This document shows positions 53,520 to 64,000 of a stretch of 64,000 bases of DNA, in pieces (position 1 is the stretch's first letter; every line of letters begins with the position of its first letter). The position numbers and the translations under genes are program-made. Where the stretch lies: assembly GCF_040807025.1 (NCBI RefSeq), contig NC_090942.1, positions 201,740,747 to 201,804,746 on the forward strand. Reading direction: 5' to 3'. Source of the DNA: Struthio camelus (taxonomy: Eukaryota > Chordata > Aves > Struthioniformes > Struthionidae). The notes under the pieces were generated by a model. It saw nothing but the letters and a program-made list of their open reading frames with translations. It was not told where the DNA came from and made no database searches.

Positions 53520-55426
53520 TTACAAGGATCACAGCATTAACGTTTTATTGTTTGCACAATGATAAGTTGCACACGTGGAAAAACAGTACACATTTAGAAT
53601 CAGTTTCACAAATTAATACATTACAAGAAAGTCCAGTGGTTTAACATACTATTAAAAAAGCATTAAGAAATACACATGTAAGGGTCTTGATTGCAGCCCA
53701 ATGCAAATTAAAAAAGAAAACCGAAATCAAAATAAACTGTGAGCTTTTAATTGCCTCAGTCATAAAAACCCCACGTTATATTCCTTCCTAAGAGAATGTT
53801 CACAAAGATGCAAAAACATACAAGCGTACAAAAGTGAAGAATTCCGTGCTCAGCTTCCCTTACTTTTTACCAGATTAAGTGGCAAAACTGCACATTTGTC
53901 AAAGGGCAATCATTGCTGAACGCAGACATCACTTTTAGAACATACAAAATGGTAATAGCAACACTTTAACAGCAGAAAGCAATTGACCTCGTTGTAGAAA
54001 AATTTTATGCACTATAACCATTTTTTAGAAAAAAAGGTGCTTCTGTGAAAACGACTGTGAATATTCGTTTGATGCACGTCATATAAAAACATCTTCTATA
54101 TAAAAGCAGCACTCAGCTCCAAAATTCCATGTCCACACTTCAACCGGTATCTTTATTTGCAAAGACTCAATTCATCCACTATTTATCTCACATAAGGCAG
54201 CATCTCCCCAAGATGTTTTCCAGCTATTTCTAACGCACATTGAACTGAAAACACAGCAGAACAAGCCAAGATGTAATATGCAAGATTCATACTCTACTGC
54301 CACAATAGCTTAACCTTCAAATTACATCATTTTCCTCTATTCTTTAGCAGAAATTTATTGTACTATACTTCATATTGGGGGCTGATATGCAACTGCTGTT
54401 AAGTCAATGCTAGGAGCACTGACTAGAAGCTAGTGAATCAACTCTCGTCCTCTAACAGTTAACCAACGTTTTCACTAGAATAGTATATAGCCTATTCCCT
54501 CCAACTGCAGAGAAAAGCGCATCAAGCTTGATAGCCCTCTGCTTGCAAAAAGGTCTTGTGGAATCCTGAGCTTTCAACTGAAATGCAGCAATGCCCCGCT
54601 GTTAAGCACAGGATAAAGAAAAACAAAATTAAGCAGTTTAGGAACATTACCTGGGAAATGTGTGTGCCTGGCTGCAAAACGGGCAAAGAAAAACTGATGA
54701 GGGGAGGGGGAAGCTACTAAGCACTATTTACCAAAGTTAATGACATAGTATACATTGTACTTCAACAGGTCTTAACAAAAAGACAAGGTGCAGTGATAAC
54801 ACAGCCTGGGACCCGCTATTTGAAACTTGTAGGAACATCAAGATGTGGGATCACAAAACAACATGAAGAAAGGGAACACACAAAGAAAAGGAGACCTGTC
54901 TATGAGCAAGGTTTGCACATCTGTTTATTTTACACATATATACACATACATACACACAGATGTGTGCACTGTACTGTATATATTTACATCCATATACACA
55001 AAAACACCCTGAAGTAGATTTAAAGGCCATATCCAAGAACAGAAGATATGAACTCTAGTATTTGTACTAGAATATATTTTATCTGTACAAAAAACAAATA
55101 TGCATATATTCATATGGTATAAAGCTTATTAACAAAAAATATTCTGCTACTAGCATTAGGTTAAATAGATGGTTTTACAAGATTCTTTAATAATGCAGTA
55201 TAGAACATTTCTAAAACTAGGGCCAAAAATAAAAATACATAAACAGATATCTATTCACAGGAAAATAGCTGTTCAATATGATTACATTTAATATTCCTGA
55301 CTAGGGAAAAGTAGCAAAATTTTTTATAAATCTCACAGGATGCAATTTAATTAATGCATCAAATCTAGAAAAATAGACTTTACAGATGAACAAAGTTGAT
55401 TCATTTCTCTTTCCCTAAAAGAGGGC
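53520..55426 (-). other. NUP58: NUP58 probable 3' UTR
   Basis: This is AT-rich non-coding sequence after the NUP58 stop. On the - strand AATAAA hexamers occur at 54924-54929, 54152-54157 and 53544-53549. The last two are followed by GU-rich stretches, so the UTR could be about 0.5, 1.3 or 1.9 kb long. The longest is shown. A degenerate TA/CA-rich simple repeat at about 54930-55000 lies inside. Confidence 0.4.
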
Positions 55427-55596
55427 CTATCTTTTCCCTCTCTTGTTTCCAGCTGGGGGTTTCTTCAGCTGAATAAGTTGCCCGCCTGTCCCAAAGCCTG
55501 CAGACGCAGGATTAGAAACCCCGAACGTCAGGCCAGCCGATGCTGTGATGCCAGGATTGCTGAAGTTAAACCCAGATGTAGTCGAGCTGCCAAAGC
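55427..55596 (-). CDS. NUP58: NUP58 terminal coding exon
   Basis: The acceptor is a pyrimidine-rich tract ending TTATAAG. The exon starts with GC of a split Gly codon and encodes FGSSTTSGFNFSNPG, then TFGVSNPAS, GFGTGGQ and the basic end NKRGKR. The TAG stop is at 55427-55429. The run of K and R at the end is highly characteristic of NUP58. Confidence 0.96.
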
Positions 55597-58500
55597 CTTA
55601 TAAGGGAGGGAAAAAATATTTTAAAACAGAAGTTTTATCATGACTGCAAATTTGTTTTTCCTCAGAGTTGTGAACATGGGCAATGTTACTACCAATACTT
55701 GTACTATTCTATACTCAAATGGATCCACAGTGTGTCAACATTGCTAATGCATTAGACTTGCTAAGGTAACTTGGATATACACCATTAACACAATGGGCCA
55801 TTAATACCATTAACAATCTGCCCCAATTATTTAAAATCACTGCATCCTAGAGTACAGTTGTCTATTACACCATTACACTGCTAAGACAGTAGCACCCAAA
55901 GGTCCCACTGAAACTGAAGCCCTACTGTAATAGAAACATAACTCTTTCCTCAAGTTCTCAGTCTAAACACACAACGCATAAGTAGGGTGAGAGGGAAAGC
56001 AGAAGTATAAATAGCCCACGGTCTGCTCGTTTTTCTTTGCAGCAGCTTAACGGCAAAGCTGGAAATGGAGCTCGCGGATTTGTGCCCTATTAACTGGACT
56101 ACCTTTCCCTATCTTCATAACGTATGTGGCACACACCACACCTTAAATGAAAAGGATTTCTGAGCAATTTCTATCTCAAGTTCTTAGTATTAAAAAATAC
56201 CTTTTAAGACTTGAATTAAAAAACAACATCGAAAACAAAGCTTTGGAAAGCTGAATAAATAGGTGAGTGATTTTCGCTGTTGTAAATCAGTCCCCTCCCC
56301 TTTTTCCACAAACGTAAACAAAAAGAGAAGTTTCCTTTGCTTCAGCTATAAAGCAAAATTAGTTGAACAAAGTCTGGCTGCAGTTTTCAGCAACCGTAAC
56401 ATCAATTGATTTTACTTCGCTTTGTGAATTTGTACCAATTATGCATAGCCAACTAAAATAAAGAGTTGAAACTATTAGAGAATGCTAGAAATTTGAGAAA
56501 TTTCTCTTTTTTCCCCCTCTAAGATCTTCTCTAATACCATTGTATTGAGTATTCTATTCTTTAATAAAGTCTCCAAAACAAATTTCTGACTCAGATCTTC
56601 AAAGCACGATTAGCGCCTCAGCTTTCATTTAAAAAAAAGCATACAAAATTTTATATAATTATACAAAATATATTATTTATATATATTATATGAGATTTAT
56701 AGAAATAATGTTAAGGTGTTATATATATTTTGATGTATATATAAATAACATCTTATAAGTTTTATGGTGGTTTCTTTTTTCCTGCCTTTTCCATCACTTT
56801 GCGTGTCATAATGCTCTTTACAACCACCCACTCCAGTCAAGCCTTTTGGGTTTCCATCACATGAAGAAGAGTAAAAATTAATCGGGACTGAAGGTTACAA
56901 GTCATCTTTCCATGATGGAAGGAAGCTCTTCCCATGTTTCAGGAAGAAGTCTGAGGCACTTGTTCCATCTCACAATTGTGGGTGGCAAAGAAATTAAGTG
57001 AAGACTGTAGTTGCTCTACCTTTCATCCACTTAATATAGAGGACAGAAGGACTGCTGCTGCACTAAAGTCAAACTGTTATTACTACACAACATAGAAACT
57101 TGGACAGAGACACAAAAGTTAATCTACTTCTGGACTACCAAATTTATCTGGAAATTTCTATTCCATAATCCCAAATTAAGCATTCTGGGTCAGGATTTTT
57201 GTGAACACTCATATTTTGTAAATGCAAAATGACAGGAATTACATTTAGTATTTTATATTCCTAGTTACCACCTTCTGTAGCTGAGGGTCGTGAGATAACA
57301 AAAACAATCTTCATTTTACTAGGTGCAACTCCCTCACTGCTAAAGAGGGATGGGGCACTGCCATCAAAGCCTGGTTTGAGGAATACAGTGAAATGACATC
57401 TAAATTATCTCTGCACACTGCCAACACAGCTAAGACAGACTCGCTATTTACTTTGCTTTGACACTTCATTAACAATGGACAACTGATTCATACAGCTAAT
57501 TTTACAATTATAGTATTTTTAAAAATGATAAAATCACCAAGTTATACAGTTTACAGAATTCCAAGCTGCTGAATTACAATGCTGTTAATTATAAGAAATA
57601 TTAGATACTTTAGAGGCTCAGGAAAAAGATGCTACAAAATAAAAATGCTAAGTGGTGCAAGTTTTTACTTGCTTCTGATATTAAAAGCTAAGCAAAAGAA
57701 GGTTGATGCTTAGAATCTGCATATCGCAAAAACAGAGATGTTCTACCAAGAATTTACAAGAACGTTATGCATCCATAAGTGTCATACAGTCAACCTAGTG
57801 AGTTATTTCCACTTTATTATATAACATTTAAGATACTTTATAGGCCTAATTTGACAGAATGACCCAAAGCTAACCGTGAAAGAAAAAGGCAACTAACAAG
57901 ACATTGGTCCAAGATAACGTACCACAAACTTACACAATAAATACCAGCCACTTACTACGGTTATAATAATAGCTGTTAAACAAAACAAAAAACCTCAACC
58001 AACCAACCAAGAAAAGGTTTGCTTTTTTAAAAGAAACATGCTACTAAAAGCCAATCTCAGAAAACTAGATTCTCAATCTGCCATTGAACACAGACTGTAG
58101 GAAACTATACGCTAAAAACAAAACAAAAATTAAAAACCCACACCACCACACACACTCCAGACAAAAACAGCTTCCATTTAAAAAGTAAATAGAGATGTAA
58201 TCTACAGACGTGACTATGAGATTTCAGAGGTGAGTTAAGGAGCAACGATATCTATGTTTTCATCTTCTCATCAACAACTAAGTAAAACACAGATAAGTCA
58301 AATGAATACTGAGATCAGTAGTTCCACTGCTACAGAAATGTCTGCAAAATACTTAACAGATACAGGTGAATTATGAGTATATACAAAGATAAAATACTTA
58401 TAACTTGCTACTCAGAATATACAGGATAAGCAAATAAGCAACTCTAAGGGAAGCTTCAAAACTTCTAAAAAGAATAGTTTTACCTTTACTTTTGAATACA

Positions 58501-61500
58501 GGACATCAAGTTAGTGGTATATTTATCACAAATTTAAAAAGGAATTTCAATAGCATCCTAACAGTATTTCTTATGCATTTAAGAAGTAACTGCATTTGTG
58601 CGCCTCAAACTGACTCTGATCCAAACCTCCTGCTATCGCTTCTAGTTAGATAGATAACATCAAGTGAAAAACCATTAGTGGATGCTTTAAAGAAAGCTCA
58701 AAAAGCTTCTCTGAAAGTTCTTATTTAGCAAGCAAACACTCTGTAATAGTTATACACACATGCAACTTTAAGCACATTTGTTCCAGCAGCTTTCTTAGAC
58801 TGCTTGTCGTAGTTTGATTATAGCACTTTTGCTTTAAGATAAACTTCAGTTCACAAAAAACCAACCAACCTGCACTTAGACTTCCTGATGGTTTACTTGT
58901 AGTTCCAAATCCAAATGATGATGCACCTGTGGCGCTACTTCCAAAGGCAGAGCTACTTCCAAATCCTAGTAGGATAATAGCAAGGACATACAAGAGAAAA
59001 CATAACAGACACTGCAATTAAAGACACAAGTTTTGGATACGCATTCTAAAAGCAAATAATCCTAAGCATTATTTGGTAGACAAAATATTCCCAGGAATAT
59101 TTTATTCTCAGTGGAGCACCACCTTCCATGCGAAAACAGCAAAGTGCAAATAGGAAAGCATTTGAGAGTCTTGAACTACTCAGGTCAAAAATCGTAACTG
59201 AGTAAAAGAACATGCTGTAAATGATCAGAGGCGAAGTGAAATGTCTGAGATTACAATATTGCCATTCAAGTGTTATTAAACTGGCAGATTAAGTGATGTA
59301 CTACATGGGCCAAAACTAAGAAAATTCTGACAAGAGTTATATGGATTACATTACAGAAAGCCACAATCTTCACCCACAACTAAGAGAAAAATCCTCTATG
59401 CTTAAAGCAGAGTAAACGTTTTGAGTTTAAATCCGGCTTTATTTTATTGGGGATCAGTTTTATCCAATTTAAGAGATCATGAAATAGGTTTGGAAATAGA
59501 ATTTTGTGGTATTTAATGGAAAACGATCACAAAAATGATCTGCCATCATTATATTATTTTTAATAAAACTAGTTCTCTTCATTCTGTAGTTGACATATTT
59601 ACAATTTTGAAATATAAATATTGTTATTAATATGAAATGACCTCAAAACACAGGAGAAGTGAGTTGATATTTGCAGCTTGAGACAAAAGGAAAGGAAAGA
59701 AATATATTCTGTAATTTTTGATAACTACTTGATGAAATAGCCAAGTGAGAACAGTCTTAGTATTTGAGGAAATTATGCCCCCATTTTAACTGTCAAGAAA
59801 AATACTTGTATTTTAAGTGGAGCCCTTACCATTCTTTTAAAGAAATGTTTTACATTTTAAAACTAATAATAGTTGGACATATTGTCTGAATGAGCACTCC
59901 ATAGTCTCCTGTACTTTTTAACCAAATAAGAGTTCCAAGTGTGTATTATGGCAAGTATCAGTTGAACGCAAGACAGCTTAAGTGTCACACTTCTTTTTTG
60001 TCCCATCTAACTTGAAATGAATTACTAATGGTCATGCAAGTATTTGTATCAGCAAATATTTCACAAAGCACAGAATCTATGCGCTGCACATCTTATAAAT
60101 AGGCTTTTGCACTTAAGTACTTATCACTGCCAGTTCACAAAAGATGTATTATGAAAAAAGAGCAAGCTTTCCCAGTTCAAGTGTAGTTTTGAGAGTATAT
60201 ATTAAAAACCACTATTAGGTTTTTTCCATTAAAAATATTTTTATGAATGCCTGAAGTATACACTCTGCTCATCTGTTACCAAGAACACCATTGCAGAGTA
60301 TTTTGCATGTATTCCTGTATTCTACTATCTTTCTTTATTCTACTACTACTTCCTTCCTTCAGATTAGTCTTCTTGATTTGTCAAGAGACCAGATTTTTTC
60401 TACAAATTAATATAGGAGAAAGTACCTTCCTAAGCAGAAGTAAAGAAAGAATAAAAGTTAGGCCTCTAAGACACTGTTAGATGCCAATATCCATCTGTTT
60501 AAAATAAAATGTTCTTGGATTTATATTGGGAAGATGTGTGGACATATACAGACAACTTATAGCCTATAAGCTCTTGGGTCGAAAAAGCAACTGTCTTCTA
60601 TGTTTAAGGCATCTAAAACATTGTGGGCATGATCTGATATTTAGAAATATTTTCCTTCAGCCCACTGTTCTTTGCAATTTTTCTTGTTTTAGATGAGAAT
60701 ATGCGTTCCTTTATCCGAAAAAGTTTACAGTCTGAGAAAATACATTACTAGATTTAAAAATAATTTCAAGATGATTGTGTTAAGGTAAAACAGGTATAAC
60801 CTTTAAGTATTATATACTGCAGGAGATAAACATTACTGGCTATTAGAATGACTTAATTATTTGAAATATTTTATGACAGTGATTCCCAAATTTTGCTCAT
60901 AAATGGAGGGATGGGCAGTGGGGCTGCAGAGAGAATAGGGTTAGATAAAAAATTCAAGCACAATCCATTATGGTTATACTCAACAGAAGTAATAATTTTC
61001 TCTGCAGGTCTCACAAAAGCTTTAGAGAACACAAGTGTCTTCTGACTTGCACTTATCATTGCATTCAAATGAAAAGGCCTACATGAGTTTTACTTATAAA
61101 CATGAGACCGCTACCTACTCTTTCATGGTCATGTGCACTTTTAGTATACACCCTCTCCCTCCTTGCACTATAGATCCACATTTTGATAAGGAAATATTTT
61201 CCCCTTGCATGTTGCACTGCTTTACAGCTTGAGAAAGGGATTATTTTTTTCCCCACCTCAACACTAAGAGACAGACAGACAGCTAGAGCAAATATGTTTA
61301 TGGAAGCAGGATCCTGGAATTATAGCTGTTTCCTAGCACTTTGTCTTGTCTTAAGACAAGCAGAAAGGGGTTGACAGTTGTACATACAGGTGAAAAACGT
61401 CTATAGGTTAGCCATAGCATGTTCCAGCGTCTCAGGTGCCTAACTTTCAAATACATTGCAAATGAATTCGAGTTACAAAGAGATGTACTTGACGCACTTC

Positions 61501-61831
61501 TCCTAGCTTTAGGGACGCCCCTATGCGATTACTTCATCCTGGGTCTTCAGGACAACATTATCAAACCTAGTAACGCTCTCTGCAAGGCATGAAGAAGTTT
61601 GGAAAGTACCTATTGTCACACTGCAGGTCTATCACTGAAACAGATCATCCTCTTAGAGAAGCTTAAGGTTTGCAAGAGATTCAGATGTGCGGTACAGTAA
61701 TTCAACGAAACATTAGAAAAGTTAAAGTGTACCTCCAAGGCTTGAAGAACCTAAGCCACTTGATTGCAAGCCAGTGCCAATACCTGAGCCGAATGGCGTT
61801 CCAAAACTAACTCCCAGAGATGGCTGTGGCC
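55427..61831 (-). CDS. NUP58: NUP58 (NUPL1, p58/p45), FG nucleoporin of the central channel, C-terminal part
   Basis: NUP58 forms the NUP62-NUP58-NUP54 complex lining the nuclear pore channel; its FG repeats bind transport receptors. Three - strand coding exons are in the window: 61733-61831, 58870-58965 and 55427-55596. They join in frame through two split Gly codons and give the last 120 residues of a protein near 600 residues in mammals. FG dipeptides occur in contexts such as SFGTPFGSG, GFGSSSAFG and FGFGTT. The end LIQLKKPPAGNKRGKR before TAG is the diagnostic C terminus. The coiled-coil domain and N-terminal FG region must lie beyond 64000. All three introns seen are phase 1, so skipping of the 96- or 99-nt exon would keep the frame. 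Confidence 0.95.
55597..58869 (-). other. NUP58: NUP58 last intron (3.3 kb)
   Basis: The intron has a GTTGGTTGG donor at 58869 (non-consensus beyond GT) and a TAAG acceptor at 55597. It is AT-rich throughout, with a strong TA-repeat-like patch at about 56640-56760. No coding sequence was recognised. Confidence 0.9.
56640..56760. repeat. TA-rich low-complexity patch in NUP58 intron
   Basis: About 120 bp is composed almost only of A and T with repeated TATATA and TTATAT words. This is low-complexity DNA rather than a clean microsatellite. Confidence 0.7.
58870..58965 (-). CDS. NUP58: NUP58 FG-repeat coding exon (96 nt)
   Basis: This exon has 2 nt completing a Gly codon, 31 codons (FGSSSAFGSSATGASSFGFG, then TTSKPSGSLSA) and 1 nt starting the next Gly. 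The acceptor ends in TACTAG and the donor is GCAG/GTTGG. It carries four FG dipeptides in Ser/Thr-rich spacers. An open frame starting at 59017 reads through it from the intron and is not the natural start. Confidence 0.95.
58966..61732 (-). other. NUP58: NUP58 intron (2.8 kb)
   Basis: This is AT-rich non-coding sequence between two in-frame FG exons, with GTACAC donor at 61732 and TAG acceptor at 58966. Short chance open frames only. Confidence 0.9.
61733..61831 (-). CDS. NUP58: NUP58 FG-repeat coding exon (99 nt)
   Basis: This exon has 2 nt of a split codon, 32 codons starting PQPSLGVSFGTPFGSGIGTG and running to SSLG, and 1 nt of the next Gly. The acceptor is preceded by an uninterrupted T21 tract (plus-strand A run 61839-61859) and ends in ACCAG. 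The residues match the human NUP58 C-terminal FG region as I know it. Confidence 0.94.
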
Positions 61832-64000
61832 CTGGTATAAAAAAAAAAAAAAAAAAAAACGAGAACAAACTTGCCTTACTCTTTCATAGTAAAGAGGTCC
61901 TTTATTTATTTATTCAACCGTTTGATCACGTGAACATCATTGCTTTCAACAAATCCCATCAAGTTCAAACTTTATCTCCTCAAAATTCCTCACTTAACTG
62001 TCTGCCTCTACATCCATCTGAGATATCTAAATAAATCATCCATCTTAATAGCTAAGAACATGACAATAGCATTATATAGTATTATTAAAAGTTAACTGGT
62101 CTCACCTTAAACTTTCATGTATTAATCATTAATCAAAACTTTAACAGAACTTACAGGTAACAATATTTTGCCACCTGTATTAAAGATTATCCCTTCTCTG
62201 ATTTCATTAAATTAAAAACATAAGAATTGACACTAATGTAATTAAAATTATGTTACCAAAAGTTAATTTAATAAATAGGAACCTTCACAGCTACTCAAAT
62301 ATTGCATCCAAATTTAAACAGAACACTAAGCAGATAAAAAACAAGACAATGACTTTATTTTATTAAATTTATTGTTCATTTTTAAGCAAGTCAATTACAC
62401 AGTAACATGACAATTCATTTTTTTTTTCCACACAAGTGATAATTTAGTTCTCTTAAGCTCTGCTACATTACACCATTCAAGAAGGTAAACTAGTCAAATC
62501 ACCTGTTTAAATAAACATTTACAAAAGGCACAGTTCTGTGTACCTTAATGAATTAGATACATTCAAAGTTTCAGATTCAGAAGTCTGTCCCATCACTAAA
62601 ATTGACGGTAGTTTCCCCTGCATATTCACACTAAGATGCAGGACTGTCAAAAACCATTTTCAGTCTGCCAAGATAAAATTTACAGCCTTAGTTTCTTTTT
62701 TTTCTCCTCGGGGGATGAAGAATCAACTTGCTAGCCCATTACTAACATATTTTAAAATAATTAATTCTGATAAATAATTTATTAAACTATTTTGACAGTC
62801 TTCACAGTACAATATTATATTCCTATTTTTCAAGCACAGTTATCAGTGCACTAGTTAAAAAGTTTAATCATTAAAGATAAAATACAGTACCAAACTCTTA
62901 ATCCACAGACGTTCCCATCTTTCCTTAAGACAGCCTTCTCTGACTATCAGATACCTGTGTACTACACTTGCGAAAGCAATCATTTATGCAAATATTATAA
63001 AGCTCAAATGAGTCCAGCCTTTTTCCCAATCCATCATCACATTTGAGCTTATTTTTCAAATGAAATTCCTACATAGTTGCCTGTAACTCATTTTTGCCTA
63101 CAGTATCAAAGTGCAAATATCTTAAACTTTTTAAAATCAATTCAGTTTTTGAAACTTTAAATGGAAAATCATTTTGAATCAAGTGAAAGGCACTGTACAT
63201 TGAACATTTTTGCAAGGAACACAATATTCTTACGTGATCCAAGATGAATGACATCTGTATACTCAAAGTAGTGTTAAACTAAATTTTAAGGACAACTAGA
63301 GCTGTTGGCTTTCAGGCTCTGCTTAGCAAGAAATAGTTGTGAAATTCAAGCTAATTTTTCAAAAGTATATCAGATGTTTTAATTACAAGTTTTCACATAG
63401 ATCTAAAATTAAACTTGTTTACATCCAGTTTAAATACTGACACATCTACCTAGCAGCTCTTTAAAAATAAAAACACTGTTAAACAACAAAAAGAAACAAA
63501 AAAAATCCTACACAAGTCAGCTAGCCATCTAACAAACTGAAAAAAGAACCCAAAACATATCCAGTTCTTTCTCAATTAAAAGAGCACAGGTTCCTTATTT
63601 CAGTAGGAGGCACTGTTAGTAGAAGACTTTAAAACAGAACAAAGACTCTACAGTCCTCCAAACTTGTCTTCAAATGCAACCCGCTTTTTAGATCCAGTAG
63701 AAGAAAAAACCTTATTCTAAAAGGCCTTGGGTTATATAAAACAGGATCTCATATCTTAGGTTAACCAGGCGATATTTGTTGATTTTGTACCAAGTCCTGA
63801 AGGCATCATCACTATTATAATCCTTGCAACTTTCAATAGCAAAAAACTAGTAATAAAGATTCTTCCATGCCAAAAGTAATAGCAAAAATTGACACTTCTG
63901 GCTTTTATAGGTACAAGACAAATTCCTTACATGTTTTAACGTTTTTAAACTTGCTATGTTTGCCCTATAGAGCATTTCAGGTCGGTGAATAGGACCTACT
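61832..64000 (-). other. NUP58: NUP58 intron, continuing beyond the window
   Basis: This is AT-rich sequence with no exon recognised on either strand up to the window end. The next NUP58 exon should lie to the right of 64000 or be too short or divergent to recognise by eye. Confidence 0.75.

Noticed and set aside
61839-61859. A21 run as a possible retroposon poly(A) tail
   Set aside because: It is the polypyrimidine tract (T21 on the coding strand) directly before a confirmed NUP58 splice acceptor.

Overview
This is vertebrate nuclear DNA, most likely from a bird. It carries parts of three intron-containing genes that sit together on human 13q12: the 3' end of ATP8A2 (+ strand), a complete SHISA2 (- strand) and the 3' end of NUP58/NUPL1 (- strand). 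An avian origin is inferred from small introns, few recognisable interspersed repeats, and a very GC-rich SHISA2 first exon. The species cannot be resolved from sequence alone.

Layout. Positions 1-12151 are intron of ATP8A2. The last two coding exons lie at 12152-12243 and 20639-20736 and encode the cytosolic C-terminal tail of this phospholipid flippase, including its GYAFS autoinhibitory motif. About 18 kb of non-coding DNA separates the ATP8A2 and SHISA2 stop codons. It holds a possible ATP8A2 poly(A) signal, several candidate regulatory clusters and an orphan CpG-rich block at 33.0-34.7 kb. SHISA2 runs leftward: promoter and CpG island near 42.4 kb, exon 1 CDS 41693-41996, a 2.15-kb intron, exon 2 CDS 38989-39542, and a likely 3' UTR to about 36.4 kb. 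From 42.5 to about 53.5 kb I see no established gene, only one coding-like fragment near 47.4 kb. NUP58 enters from the right: its last three coding exons (61733-61831, 58870-58965, 55427-55596) encode the FG-rich C terminus. The rest of that gene lies beyond 64000.

The genes are not functionally linked: a membrane flippase subunit, an ER-resident Wnt/FGF receptor antagonist and a nuclear pore channel protein. The main genomic interest is gene order. As I recall the human map (NUP58 and ATP8A2 on one strand, then SHISA2 on the other), this window differs by an inversion of the ATP8A2-SHISA2 block. I found no operon-like, mobile or defence system; most of the window is ordinary intron and intergenic sequence.
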